DNA from: Amoeboaphelidium protococcarum
Lineage: Eukaryota > Aphelidiomycota > Aphelidea
DNA length: 64,000 nucleotides
Reading direction: 5' to 3'
Assembly: GCA_023515745.1 (NCBI GenBank)
Contig: JALECJ010000257.1
Span: forward strand, 2,792,687 to 2,856,686
This document shows positions 33,988-46,137 of this stretch, piece by piece. A program made the position numbers and the translations under genes. Position 1 is the first letter of the stretch. Each line of letters opens with the position of its first letter. The notes beneath the pieces are model-generated. The model had not been told where the DNA came from and did not search any database. It saw only the letters and a program-made list of their open reading frames with translations.

Positions 33988-35133
33988 TCAACGCCCAGCT
34001 ACTGAAGTTTCAGTATTAATATTCTCCATCAACTTCTGCTCCTCATCTTTACATTTGGTGCAAATACACGCCTCTCCCCAAGTACGGATCAACTGGACCC
34101 AGCGATTCTCCAGCGAAGTGTTATTGTGGCATTCAACATACGTCATAGTGATTAACTCTCCTTCTTTAATATCTTTAGATGCACGCAGAACCAACTTTGG
34201 ACTAACAGACGTGTGCAGTGGATCAGACTTGTACTTATGGCGACGGGTATGAGCAAACTTGTAAGACGCAACAGCATTAGGAGTACAAGAGTGAGAAGCA
34301 TAAGACGTGACAAAGTACAATCCCGATCCAATAACTTGGTCTGGTGAATAAGATGAACGCGGCAAGAACTCTGAGGTCTGGTTGGCGGTTGCCACAGATT
34401 CCTCGACAGCATTTTCACTCTCAGGCACAATACCGACACTATTATAGATGAAGGCACCTTTGATAGCAGCGTAACGCTCTACAGTCAGAAACTTGTCGGC
34501 ATTCGGTGCAGCAGACTTCAGAACATCGCGTACCATCTCAGCCTCCTTAATCAAAGCCTCATCTTGAACATCCAATTAGTGGACTGGCAGACGCTCCAAA
34601 TGCTCCCACTCTTCCAACAACTAAGCCTCTTAAGTGGCATTTTTCTACGTCTAGGCAAGCACAGTCTGCTTCCACACCATTCTAGCCATAAATTTAGCAA
34701 CCATCATTGGATAAGTGCATTATTTGGCAACACAATAATCATACAGCACTTTTGCTTGAGGACTAGCTGAATTACCAGGACACAAAATCGTATGATACTC
34801 TCCCATGGCACGTTCCATATCAGCAGTGGTGCTAAATACAGCTTTATCGCGACACAGTTCACACGAAATCATCTTCTCGAAATCTCCGCTCTCACTCTCA
34901 GGCAAGTACTCCAAAGAATTGTGACAATACTATCCATTTTGCATAGTTTTGATATTCAACACGGAGACTGTAGGATCTTCAATGTAAATAACATCATCAG
35001 CCTTAAGATCACGAGCTGCCACTAAGCTGTACAGTACCTTCTTTGGCTGCTCAGGATCTGAAGATTCAAAATGACGCGCCTTAATACCAACGGTTGGATA
35101 TTTACTGCACAGACGCTTAAAGTAATCAGACAT
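33988..35133 (-). CDS. SET-domain protein, SMYD-like
   Basis: The 381-residue protein carries a split SET domain. An N-terminal part (KARHFESSDPEQPKKVLYSLVAARDLKADDVIYIEDP) is followed by a Cys-containing insertion (CELCRDKAVF) in the position of the MYND finger, though with few cysteines. Then come the SET core, YASHSCTPNAVASYKF near residue 280 and DIKEGELITMTYVE, and a post-SET CICTKC motif. The N-H-S-C-x-P-N element and the post-SET cysteines fit protein lysine methyltransferases of the SMYD group. The reduced MYND region is unusual. Substrates cannot be predicted. Confidence 0.82.
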
Positions 35134-35388
35134 ACTAGTTTACTCCTACACATAACGAGTATATAAAGATGATGGTGATACTAATAATTATTTATATTAA
35201 TGAACTAATGGCTAGACAGGCGGTGTGCTGGATGATGAACAGCCATTGCATGAGGGAGAAGTCAAAGTCAAAGCGAAATGCAAGATTAGCCTTTATGAAT
35301 TATATACTCCATCTATTGTATGTTAAACCACGCGCATAGCTAATACTAACATAAAATACGATAAATGATAAACGGGTGGGTACCCTCT

Positions 35389-35934
35389 TCAATCCAGAGT
35401 GACAATTTAAGGCTAAACTTGCATTCCACTCTGCGACTTTTTCCCACCACTCACACCGCCTGCCAGCTCGGCCTGACTTACCTCTGACGTCACCATAGCG
35501 TACACCAGACTCACAACATCGGCAGGAGCAGTTTTCTACAAGATCATCAGCAACTCCATCTAATTAGGACAAATCTTTACAGCTGCATAAAAGTACGCTG
35601 CAGATTCGTGCACAGGAGCACCAGTGAGATACGCCTTCTCACCAGCCTGAATCTGAGCCATGAAAAATCTTTCGCGCTCATCAGCACTCTTTGGATATTC
35701 AATCGCCTTCACCAGATCCATAGCCTTCTGGAGCGACTCAAGCAGCTCTTCCTGCTTTTACTTCTCCTCCTCTTACTACTTCTACTCTACCAGCTTCTTA
35801 CTCTTCATGATGGATCGACGGAATTCCGCATCATTACGTCTACGGTAATCAAAATATACAGCGTATCCAACCAGCGAGACGGAAAGCAACGCGCCAACAG
35901 ACACTAAGGCACTCTTCAAGGATAATCCAGTCAT
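35389..35934 (-). CDS. TOM20: Mitochondrial import receptor subunit TOM20
   Basis: TOM20 is the outer-membrane receptor for mitochondrial presequences. The 181-residue product has the animal/fungal architecture. An N-terminal membrane anchor (LVSVGALLSVSLVGYAVYF) is followed directly by the hallmark YFDYRRRNDAEFRRSIMKSKK. A Q/E/K-rich linker (with clustered TAG/TAA codons) comes next, then the receptor domain (FFMAQIQAGEKAYLTGAP, AAYFYAAVKICPNQMELLM, ILQKTAP). Plant TOM20 is unrelated and ciliates lack this type, so the gene is informative about the organism. The C-terminal extension after ILQKTAP is Gly/Ser rich. It is followed by the convergent-spaced SMYD-like gene on the same strand. Confidence 0.93.
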
Positions 35935-36535
35935 TTTTTTAAATACTAATATTCTGACGAATTGGCTTATTGCAGGAAAAATGTGGAAAAGAACTAAAAT
36001 TTGTGAAAATCAAGCAAGGGGTCTCACTGTTATTGCTTTGATCAAAATCTGACGAAAGAGAAAGCCGACGACGACGCGTTAAGGTTGAACGAGAGACGAC
36101 GCGCAATGTTTTGAGCGCGTAAGTTACAATTGTACTGAGAGATTTAGGGTGTAAACCGGTTTAAAAGCCAAGTCGGAACGTTATAAACTGATGTTGCATG
36201 CTTTGATTTTTGTGTATTTATTGCTATTTTTATAATCATTAACAAGAATCCTTGGCATTTATTTGTATTCAACCGGTAATCATTGCATCAATAGATCTTT
36301 GACATGATGTAATATGATTATACATGATTTACCGTACAAGCTACTGTATTATACCCTTACGAAATGGTTCTTTGCGCATAGTATATCTGTTATTCGCAGA
36401 TATAAAATTGCCTTATAATCAAGATTTCTCGAAAAACATATTGACCATCCCAGTATACTAGTTTAACGTAAAACACAAGTCAAAGCCACTGCGCAGAGAA
36501 TGCATGTATGCAAAGACTAAAAAGAAGCCGCTAGA
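35935..36535. other. Intergenic region between TOM20 and the satellite
   Basis: 600 bp of mostly AT-rich sequence with no supported frame. It contains the TOM20 upstream region. Nothing else is recognised. Confidence 0.4.
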
Positions 36536-37900
36536 GTGGTTCGCTCGATAGTGATGGAGTTTACGCAATATGCGCGCGTTTGGTCTATGATGAACGCAAA
36601 ATGCGTTCATTGAACCACTTTGTCCCCTGATGAGTTTTGAACTTGAAACTGCTTTCAGTAAACGCAGAATGTCAAACTGAGTGTCTAGAGTCTTATTTTT
36701 AGTTGCTTAAGTGGTTCGCTCGATAGTGAGGGAGTTTACGCAATATGCGCGCGTCTTGTCAGTGATGAACGCAAAATGCGTTCATTGAACCACTCTGTCG
36801 CATTACGAGTTTTCGACTTGAAACTGCTTCCAGTAAACACAGAATGTCAAACTGAGTGTATCGAGTCTATATGTTAGTTGCTAAAGTGGTTCGCTCGATA
36901 GTGATGAAGTTTACGCAATATGCGCGCGTCTTGTCAGTGATGAACGCAAAATGCGTTCATTGAACCACTCTGTCCCCTGATGAGTTTTGAACTTGAAACT
37001 GCTTTCAGTAAACGCAGAATGTCAAACTGAGTGTCTAGAGTCTTATTTTTAGTTGCTTAAGTGGTTCGCTCGATAGTGAGGGAGTTTACGCAATATGCGC
37101 GCGTCTTGTCAGTGATGAACGCAAAATGCGTTCATTGAACCACTCTGTCGCATTACGAGTTTTCGACTTGAAACTGCTTCCAGTGAACGCAGAATCGTAA
37201 ACTGAGTGTATCGAGTCTATATGTTAGTTGCTTGAGTGGTTCGCTTGAAGCTGAGGGAGTTTACGCAATATGCGCGCGTCTTGTCAGTGATGAACGCAAA
37301 ATGCGTTCATTGAACCACTCTGTCGCATTACGAGTTTTCGACTTGAAACTGCTTCCAGTGAACGCAGAATCGTAAACTGAGTGTATCGAGTCTATATGTT
37401 AGTTGCTTAAGTGGTTCGCTTGAAGCTGAGGGAGTTTACGCAATATGCGCGCGTCTTGTCAGTGATGAACGCAAAATGCGTTCATTGAACCACTCTGTCG
37501 CATTACGAGTTTTCGACTTGAAACTGCTTCCAGTGAACGCAGAATCGTAAACTGAGTGTATCGAGTCTATATGTTAGTTGCTTGAGTGGTTCGCTTGAAG
37601 CTGAGGGAGTTTACGCAATATGCGCGCGTCTTGTCAGTGATGAACGCAAAATGCGTTCATTGAACCACTCTGTCCCCTGATGAGTTTTGAACTTGAAACT
37701 GCTTTCAGTAAACGCAGAATGTCAAACTGAGTGTCTAGAGTCTTATTTTTAGTTGCTTAAGTGGTTCGCTCGATAGTGAGGGAGTTTACGCAATATGCGC
37801 GCGTCTTGTCAGTGATGAACGCAAAATGCGTTCATTGAACCACTCTGTCGCATTACGAGTTTTCGACTTGAAACTGCTTTTAATGAACGCAGAATGTAAA
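36536..37900. repeat. 175-bp tandem satellite, eight copies with internal hairpins
   Basis: GTGGTTCGCT starts at 36536, 36711, 36886, 37061, 37236, 37411, 37586 and 37761: a strict 175-bp period. Two variants exist, A (CCCCTGATGAGTTTTGAAC) and B (CGCATTACGAGTTTTCGAC), in the order A-B-A-B-B-B-A-B. Each copy has arms ATGAACGCA/TGCGTTCAT around a 2-3 base loop, and GTGGTTC/GAACCAC about 83 bp apart. The last copy decays after about 37890. It sits between TOM20 and the ABCA gene. Confidence 0.95.
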
Positions 37901-38079
37901 ACTGTGTTTGCCATGCCCCCGGCAACTCGCGTTATGTTTGAAACACGTGTATAGTGTAATCACTCGGTTAAAAGGGGCGATCTCTTCTTTTCAATCTCTC
38001 AATTGATTCATTCATTCTTATCTGCTTACAGTATCAGTTTCAGTGACAGAGTACTGTTAGAGAACTACCTTATAAAAGA

Positions 38080-40749
38080 ATGAACATGGGCTTTAGTAGA
38101 TTTTGGGCGCATTTTAATGCGTTAATGTATAAGAACGTGGTATTCACCAAGAGAAGATGGAAGCTGACTGTTATGTAATTACTATGTCCTCTAGTTTTCG
38201 TGTCTTTGTTGTACTTTGTGGATATGCTGCCAAAAGATATTCGCGATAATCCATACAATCCTCTCATTCGCGATATTAATCCTCCTATACAAGAATTTGG
38301 GTCCATTTAGAGATGCAGACTGTGGAATGGAGTGCCGTGCAAGACTGTGAGGTATGTTATACCTCCTCGTGATGATTACACCACTCTGATGCAGTACGTC
38401 ATTGAGTAGAGTGGACTCCCGGTGGAAGAGTTTGAGTAGATGCCCGATAGAGATAGTCTTGTTGATTATATCAAGTAGCATCCTAATACTACCACAAATG
38501 CCTTGATATTTAATGATGATGTTGACACTGAGTACAGATACACTATCATGTACAACTCCACTCTGGATCCGATCATGATTTTCAGTCCTGCGAGGAAGCC
38601 AGAGAATAGAAATGAATTACTCATAGCTGTGGATTAAGCCATATTTAGATTTCATTACAATCGCCATGTAAGTCGCTAATCTATACAATATGTTGGACAT
38701 AGTAATATAAGTGTCACCGATTAGATCTCTGCGTAATAGGCGCGCGAGATGCTCCATTTCAACAAGAAGGCATATCCTAAATTGGGCTTCAGGTCTGGGG
38801 AATCTTCATCTGATGATCTTGGACCAGTCTTTTTTTACTGCGGTATCATGTTTTAATTCATTATTCTGCTTTACAATGTGTGCAGTGAGAAGGATACCAG
38901 ACTGGTTTAGTATCTCCGGTTGAATGGAATGGTTGATAGCGCGTATTACTTTTCTGTCGTCGTATGGGGCACTATCGTATCCATGATTGCTGTCGCAGTG
39001 CTTTATCTGACTGGATTTGCATTAGGTTTGAAATTCTTTGTTAATGTAAATGCAGGTGTTATATTCCTCTTATTTGGCGTATTCTCTGTGGCTATGACTG
39101 CATTTGCTTTATTCAATTACGTATTCATCCAACGTGCCAAGAGTTCTTTGAATATTGGTATGCTGCATTTCATACTCGGTCTTCTGATTGTGGCTATCGT
39201 GGGAAAGACTCAGGCTAAGGATGCATTAAATAATCCGGATACCGTTAATAGCATTGTCCCGGTAATACTGTCGCTTCTATTTCCATCTTACAATTTGGCT
39301 GAGGGATTTTGTGAGATTAGTACCAAATTGTAAGCGTCAGAGAGTGCCCGATATCACTGGTCTGATCTGTGGCAGGTGCGTTATCACAATGAGACTGTCA
39401 ATGATTCAGTTTATCCTCCAGTAATCAAGTAGATTCCAATGCCGACTCTGGAGTACTCAGTTCTTATGCTCGCTGTTAATTTTGTAATGTTTGGAGTGTT
39501 GGCTGTCTATTTGGATCAAATATTGTCTAATGCAGATTCGGAAGGATCGTACTGGTATGAACCATTTCTGCCTAGATTTTGGAACAATAAATGGTTCAAC
39601 GTAAAGAAGTATGATTTTCATAAACTACTCAAATTGTTGAATATTTAATAGAGTGGAACACAATAGTCATCGTTGCGTATGGATGTTGTCGAGATGGAGT
39701 AGGATGTTGCTGATCTTATTGAATCTGATCAAGTAATGTCTAATAACGCGCCGCTATTATAAGTCTATGGTCTTACTAAAGTGTACAAACCTTCTACATC
39801 ATTGCTAAATAGTAATAATAAGAATGAGTTTAAAGCTGTGAATTAGATTTGTTGCTCTGCAGATCAAGGTGAAATACTTGCTATACTAGGCAGAAATGGA
39901 GCCGGTAAATCTACCACGGTCAATATGCTGGTGGGATTGATAAAGTCTACTTACGGTGATGCGCTTATTGATGGAAAGCTTTTGTCAAAGCAGAGTTTTG
40001 ATATCCGCAAGATTTTGGGTGTATGCTCTTAACAAGATATTCTCTTCAAGGAGCTGACTCCCCTTGAGCATATGATCATGTTGAGTAAGATCAAGATGAT
40101 GGATCCAGTATAAGCATCTCGGCAGATTGAGTTTCTTTTGCATTCTGTGAATTTATGGCAATAGCGATATCGGCCAGTGTATTAATTCTCTGGTGGAATG
40201 AAGAGACGTCTATGTGCAGCGATGGCCTTCTTGCATGCCAAAGTGGTCATATTGGATGAGTGCACATCTGGTGTAGATCCATACATTCGACGCGATTTGT
40301 GGAATCTTATTCAAGAGATGAAGCAGAATCGACTTATCTTACTGATCACTCACTCTATGGAAGAGTGTGATGTATTGTCCGATAAAGTGCTGATCATGAA
40401 GAATGGCGGTATCGAATGTTGTGGCACTTCATTAAGTCTGAAATCCCGATTTGGTGCTTTAAATTTGGAACTTTTGCTAGATTGCTCTCACCTAGATTAA
40501 AGTATATCTGAATATAAACTCCATCTGATTGAGGCTATATAAAGGTACTGTCCCGCTGCATCCATGGAATCTTTCACTTAACAGCATTTGGAGACCTAAT
40601 ATTTGGCTGTAGTTAATGTTCCGCAGGAAAATGATCAGTTTTACGAATTGCTTAAATAGCTTCATGGTGGAGATAAGTTGAAGTAGATTATTAAGATTTC
40701 AGTCAAAAGAACAGGACTGGAGGATGTATTTGTAAAAGTTACCCAGTGA
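38080..40749 (+). CDS. ABC transporter, ABCA subfamily, half-size
   Basis: The 889-residue product has one transmembrane domain and one nucleotide-binding domain, giving a half-size ABCA-like lipid transporter. An N-terminal helix (LLCPLVFVSLLYFVDML) leads into a large luminal loop, followed by about six helices (residues 225-500, e.g. GTIVSMIAVAVLYLTGFALG). In the NBD the Walker A is GRNGAGKST (about residue 604), the Q-loop is CSQQDILF, the signature is FSGGMKRR (about 704), the Walker B is VVILDECTSGVDP (about 723) and the switch His is in LLITHSMEECD. The Walker B Glu is kept, but the usual Pro after it is Cys. Full-size ABCA proteins have two such halves; this one would need to dimerise. 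Confidence 0.92.
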
Positions 40750-40883
40750 TCACCCATCATTTAGTGGAAAATGTTTTTAATAAAGTGTTAAAAATAAAAG
40801 ATGTTCAATTTAAGCTGATTATACAGGATTGTATTTAAATTCAGTCAAGTATAAAAAGGAGTTACAGTATTCACAAACCAAGT

Positions 40884-41732
40884 TCAAGAACGTCCATATC
40901 CCTTGACATCTTCTGCGAATCCCCACTCTGCCTCAACTTCAAATGGTCCTTCAACGGAAGTCTGCACTTGTCCATTCACATACTTGCACACACCGCGATA
41001 ATATCTCTTGCTACTGCGAGCATCACGGCACCACAGCACACGCATACATGACTCTAAAACTTCAATAGCCTGTTCTAGAGTTATCGCATTGTAGCCTTGG
41101 AATTATTACTGCTATTATGCTGACGAGTCCTAATTAGTACCGGGATACTTTTCATACAGCTTACGCAATAGCGGCTGAGCCAAATATGCACCAAAGCCAG
41201 TGGCCAGACAGTCGGATTACCAAGTGGTTCCATGCAGATTCACACATCCAAGCACCAGTTCCTTATCACCACTTCCATCCTTCTTCACATCCACACCGCC
41301 GACGATAAAACTGTTCCACAGCGGGTTCATCTTGGTTCTGCGCTGATACATCATCTGACTCAAGTACTGGTACACATTATCTGCGGAGAGAGTATCAGCA
41401 TCATTGCGAATAGACTCGGCAATGGCCAGCGAGTCCAAATGGTCCTTGACATACTAAAAGTCGCCAAAGTCACCGCTCGCACCCACCAGACAATTGTTAA
41501 CTTCAACTATGCGCACCTCATCCCTGAATCTTGCCAGCGATCCATAGCTAGCCAGCGAGTCTGCCGCCATTACAATACCGTCCTTGAACTTGACTGCCAG
41601 CACAGAACTTCCGGTCACAATTGGCTATTGCGTGCGAGTCATTGGATCGCTGTAATGGGCAGCCTTCAAGTTGGTACTACCACTATTCATGTAGTTGGTC
41701 TAATCAAAAGGTAGCGGACACTCTGGAAACAT
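40884..41732 (-). CDS. PSMB4: 20S proteasome beta-7 subunit (PSMB4/Pre4)
   Basis: This is a non-catalytic beta subunit of the 20S proteasome core. The 282-residue product has a propeptide, then the subunit-typical [40 protein letters not shown] and [18 protein letters not shown]. Later come [16 protein letters not shown] and [14 protein letters not shown]. The T-G-S-S-V-L and S-Y-G-S-L-A-R-F motifs identify PSMB4 and not the other beta subunits. A Q-rich insertion near residue 205 is encoded partly by TAA/TAG. The frame is continuous with no intron. Confidence 0.95.
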
Positions 41733-43120
41733 TATTATATATACTTTTGCTAGTTAATACCTTCTTTTAGATAATAACGTTAGAGAATAAGTAAATGTTT
41801 ATTATTAACACACTAGGTACTTGTCTCACAGAAGTAATAAAGAAAAGTAACGCACGTTCAGGTAAAGCAAAGGAACGAGACGGAACGACTGAAAGAAGTC
41901 AGCTTCAAAGTCTGCAAAAGCGTTCAGTTCAAGGTGTTACAGTATTTAAAAGTTGACGCTGCTCAATTGCTTGCTACCTTGTAAGTTTAGATGAATTAAT
42001 GAAAGACATTTGATAGGTAATACTATATCAATAAAAGTGCAATAAAGATATATAATTAGTTAAACCAAAGCCGAATTAACAAGTCGATGCGCGTCTCAAC
42101 ATCAAAGTCTATGTGAATTCCTAATCGTCTTTTGACACCATACTTGCTAAAAAATAATTTAAAACTACGATGCACCAAACAGAATAGTTAGAAAGTAATA
42201 AAGGGATACCATAGTTACTGTAAATGATTCTAACAGCTTATACAGTAGATAAGTATGGATGGGAAACAGCTCTTTGACACAGAAATGATTGAAACAATCA
42301 TACTTCTACACCAATAATTGAACGTGTTATAGTTTATGATTAAATTAGAGGTATAATAAGGAATTTCTAACTTATAATGAATAAAACCAAAATTTACAAC
42401 CACCTTTAATGATTTGAAGTCGAACGTCTTAACATTAGCCAGTGAGTCGTGCAGTCCGACCAGCCATTTCTCATATCGCTAGCAAGTTTTAAAACTTAGA
42501 CTGCATACACACAAACCCATACTGCTCTAAGTTAATGAGTATGCTGAAGTTGGCAACTCGTTTTGCTGATACATTCTACTCTTTAGGATTGCTCGGTAAA
42601 CTCCGGGTGAGGCGGCACTAACCAGTGACTATTTGGCAGCATGGGTAGTAAGTAAGGTTAGAACACCATAAAGTTGCCATTACCCAAAACTTAGGGTATT
42701 CTGATAGTGAAGCACCTGTCTACTCTCCAATCTCAGCCTGGAATGTACAGTTTGCGGTTTTATCACAACTCTGTCAATCGACAGACTTGATCGCCCCAAC
42801 TTTGTCAATTGGCAGCAGTCTTCACTAATCCGCATATGCTCACCATTACTACTCGATAATAGTTAGTGAACTAGTATATCATTGGATACGCTACAAGCTG
42901 GTACCAATGAAATTGGTCTTTACTTGAGTAGTGACCTTGTTGCCGCCAGTTGAACTCCAGATAACACCATGTGTGGCTACTTTTGCCCAATCAATCAACT
43001 AACGCGCCGCCATAAAACACGCTCGCCATTTCAGACCCTGATAGAACTATGAAGTCGACCATCAAGAATCTATAAAGTCTTACTTCAAGTGCGAATTCGC
43101 CAGCCTCGAAAGGTGAGATA
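41733..43120. other. Long stretch without a supported gene
   Basis: About 1.4 kb that is AT-rich at its left end (41740-42400) and more mixed to the right. Open frames of about 110 codons occur (for example on the minus strand between 42300 and 41960), but their composition is that of translated AT-rich noncoding DNA. No tRNA-like or element-like structure was found by eye. Confidence 0.4.
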
Positions 43121-43174
43121 CTTTAGCCACATTTTATGGCTAAAGTCAAGAGATTAGCCATATTCTATGGCTAA
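43121..43174. repeat. Two tandem short hairpins
   Basis: CTTTAGCCA...TGGCTAAAG at 43121-43145 is followed by TTAGCCA...TGGCTAA at 43154-43174. The arms are 7-9 bp, the loops 7 bases, and the two copies are offset by 31 bp. They lie just upstream of the degenerate tandem array. Confidence 0.6.
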
Positions 43175-43329
43175 AGTGTCTGACATTATGAGGAGTGATG
43201 TCGAAACATTCATATTTGGAGTGGAGGTATATTTTTGAATGCTCTTTAGAATGGTATTATTGAAAATGGTCAAAGATTGAATGGTGACCCTTTGAGAGCG
43301 GCGAGAAGTCCAGTTTTGACTACGCGCAG

Positions 43330-44215
43330 CCACTCATTGCGCCATTGCGAGCGTCTTAGTGTCCAACTGCTCACTCACAGCGGCAAAACTCATGCTAAGC
43401 ATTTGCCGACTGCTTTGGGAAATTCAATATGGTCAAAAGAGTATATCCAAATAGTTTCCAACTGTGCTCAAGGTATCTACTCGATGTGCTATTCCATTCT
43501 AACTGATAGAATCCCTCAGTTAACTCTAAGTAAGGCCGCACGGGCCACTGTCTAGCTATTGAAATTGCGCGCAGACAACATCAATACTCATGCTGCGCAT
43601 TCGCTGGCTGCTTCAGGTGATTTAGTATGCTTGACGTTGTATGTCTAAGTAATTTTCAAGTGTAATGAACTGGTCTGCTCGCTATACTGTCACATTCTAA
43701 TCTTTAGAATTTCTCAGATGGATATTCTAAAAATTAGACTGCTCACTCACAGCTTCAAAACGGATGCTGCGCTCTCGCCGGCTGCTTCATGTGATTTAGT
43801 TTAGACAGTATATTATATCCAAGTAGTTTTCAAGTGTTTTAATGTTGCCTACTCAGTGTGCTGTTGCATTCTAATCTGTGGAATCGCTCGGTAAACATGT
43901 AGAAACGCGCTATTCTGGTATTCTAATAACTAGACTCTGATCCCTCAACACCAAACGTCATGCTGTACATTTGCTGGATACTCCAGATTATTCAGTATGG
44001 TCGATAATATATATCTTTATAGTTTTTAAGTCCCCGCAAGTTGTCAACTCAATGTACTGTCACATTCTAGTTTCTAGAATTTCTTGGCCGGATATTCTAA
44101 AATCTAGACTCTGCCCCTTCAAGACGGAACCTCATGCTGCGCATTCGCTGGTTGCTGTGAGTGATTCAATATGCTTAACATTGTATGTCTAGGTAATATT
44201 GTGGTGTGAATAATA
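43330..44215. repeat. Degenerate tandem repeat array with alternating spacing
   Basis: A diverged block beginning near CATGCTGCGCATTCGCTGGC recurs at about 43391, 43589, 43763, 43959 and 44133. The spacings alternate 198, 174, 196, 174. Between blocks a second shared module recurs, CACATTCTAATCT..AGAATTTCTC and GGATATTCTAAAA.TAGACT. This indicates an old array of roughly 370-bp dimers. Confidence 0.7.
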
Positions 44216-44411
44216 TTATTTTTAAGTTACTTCTACCTTATTCTTTTTGAATAGATTGCCTTCTCTTGTCTCTGCCATTGCAGTAACTGAAGACTAAGTT
44301 TTTCTTTCTGCATTGTCTATTTAAACCACAGCTTAATTCTAATAAAAATAATCTGCCTTATTCACACCACCTTTATATTGGCGTTCCACTAATCCCAAAT
44401 TTAGCGCATAG

Positions 44412-44724
44412 ATGTTGATAAAAATTAAGACGTTGACTGGCAAAGAAGTAAGCACGGTGAATATGCCATAGATTTTCAGTGTATTAACTTGTCATTATCT
44501 CCCTATATTTACGTGTATAGATTGAAATTGATGTTGAGCCTGCTGATAAAATTGTGAGGATTAAAGAGAGAATCGAGGAGAAGGAGGCTATACCACCACA
44601 GTAGCAGAGACTTATATTTGGTGGCAAGCAGATGAGTGATGACAAGACTGCGAAAGATTATGGCGTTGAAGGTGGCTCCGTTCTTCACTTGGTATTGGCT
44701 CTTCGTGGCGGCGCATCCGCATGA
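44412..44724 (+). CDS. NEDD8: Ubiquitin-like modifier NEDD8 (Rub1)
   Basis: NEDD8 is the small modifier attached to cullins to activate cullin-RING ubiquitin ligases. Exon 1 (44412-44447, [12 protein letters not shown]) joins exon 2 (44521-44724) across a 73-nt intron. The 79-residue product ends [13 protein letters not shown], so cleavage after GG removes ASA. LALRGG, with Ala in place of the Arg72 of ubiquitin, distinguishes NEDD8. [20 protein letters not shown] matches the family closely. Two adjacent Gln residues in IPPQQQRLIF are encoded by TAG. Confidence 0.96.
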
Positions 44725-45351
44725 GATTATACATATGTCAGTTTGTACTTAAATATTGCATGAAGACAATACAGTTAGTTCTCTTCACTCTTTACAGAAT
44801 ATGACTTTTGTTTATCTGTTTGATTTGACATCTATAGGGCAGAAGTGATGAAACTGTGTCTTTTTGCGATCTTTATCCATCTCAACTCTGCATATGTATA
44901 TACGTGTAAATTGACGTTGATATTTTTATGAGATTAGCCTATTAAATATTTATATGTTACAAAGCGACACGTGCATTTTAAGCTAATGCAACACTAGTGA
45001 ACTTCTGTGTCGAAACTGACATTGTGCGGATTCAAAAGCATTTCTTTCGCTACTATTTACGGAACATCGCAGGTGACATTAATTATTACGGCAATTCTAC
45101 TTGAATGATTTTCGCTATTAAGTGTGTAGACTTAAACTCCCCCCTCAAACCGCCATTCTCAAGTCTGATAAACACGCGTCGTCTTCTACCTTTGCGGTTG
45201 AAACTTCACAGTCGAGCAATTTTTAGGAGCTTTCCCTTAATGTGTCGCCCTTTTACTCTCTAAACTCCTACAAAATTCCTATAAATACCGGCCAATATTT
45301 TGAATATATTTTAACATTACGTAGATTGGAATTGTCAATTGTAAAAATTGA
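44725..45351. other. Intergenic region
   Basis: About 630 bp between two plus-strand genes with no supported frame or element. A short C-run lies near 45140. It presumably contains the TMEM33-like promoter. Confidence 0.4.
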
Positions 45352-46137
45352 ATGAATAATCTTGTTAATTTTGTGGAAAGTAGAATAAATCTGCATGGAC
45401 TGTGGGCTCTGTGTCACTCTGTGGGATTATCATGTTCTATAAAGTATGTGTTGTAAGTAGTGGTGTTCAGAGATGGTAGCTAGACTGGCACATCGTCTCA
45501 ATAATTATATGCTTTTGCTATGCTGTCTTGGTCAGTTGCTAATTTGATATCTCTATGGTAAAAGTACAAAATTCCTTAACATTCTCTATCTCGTCTCTGG
45601 CCGTGGATGTAAGCTGTATGGAACGATGAAAGTCTAATATATATCGTACTCGCACTTTATTTATCAAAGAATCATAGTCTTGTGATATCAAGGCTAGCTG
45701 AGTGGAATGAATATGATTTGTTACTTATAGTGTTTGCATTATACTCAACATCACACGTTGCATCTTATGCTCATTCGATTGCATCTCATCCATATATTAG
45801 ATCATTGCTTGGACGGAGGATCACTCACGTTCTTCAACTTATCTGTGGCAGTGTATCTTCTGGATTCACGTTCAATGGTTACTCTATATTACTGTCTGAA
45901 ACGGAAGCTAACGGTTTGTGGAGTTTAAATAGTATCATCAACAGATTTAAACGACTTGTGTATGGTAATAAAATAGTCCTCGCTGGCTGCGTATTGGAAC
46001 TCGCGTCCGGTTTCTTGATTGCGCGTCGATCTTGGCTCAGCGGTGATCTACGGCCCTCTGCTCTGTATGGCTACTTTATCTTTCGGCGACTGTACTCCAG
46101 TCCCTTATATCGGTCCATATATCATACTTAACGGTGA
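45352..46137 (+). CDS. TMEM33/POM33-family membrane protein
   Basis: The family comprises ER and nuclear-envelope membrane proteins that shape ER tubules and assist nuclear pore assembly. The 261-residue frame starts at ATG 45352 and ends at TGA 46135-46137. It has four hydrophobic regions and the conserved blocks of the family: FALYSTSHVASYAHSI (compare the LFSLLHAATY block of TMEM33) and LRPSALYGYFIFRRLYSSPL (compare the PFIYYRFLTLRYSS block). Overall length matches TMEM33 (about 250). The identification comes from the pattern across the protein and not from a single motif. TAA/TAG codons occur in the linker between the first two membrane segments. Confidence 0.7.

Noticed and set aside
36536-37900. 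Calling the 175-bp array a centromere
   Set aside because: Only eight copies lie between closely spaced housekeeping genes; unit length alone is not evidence of centromere function.
41960-42300. Minus-strand ORF of about 110 codons downstream of PSMB4
   Set aside because: Rich in Phe/Ile/Leu from AT-rich sequence, no recognisable motif, and not longer than chance expectation under this code.
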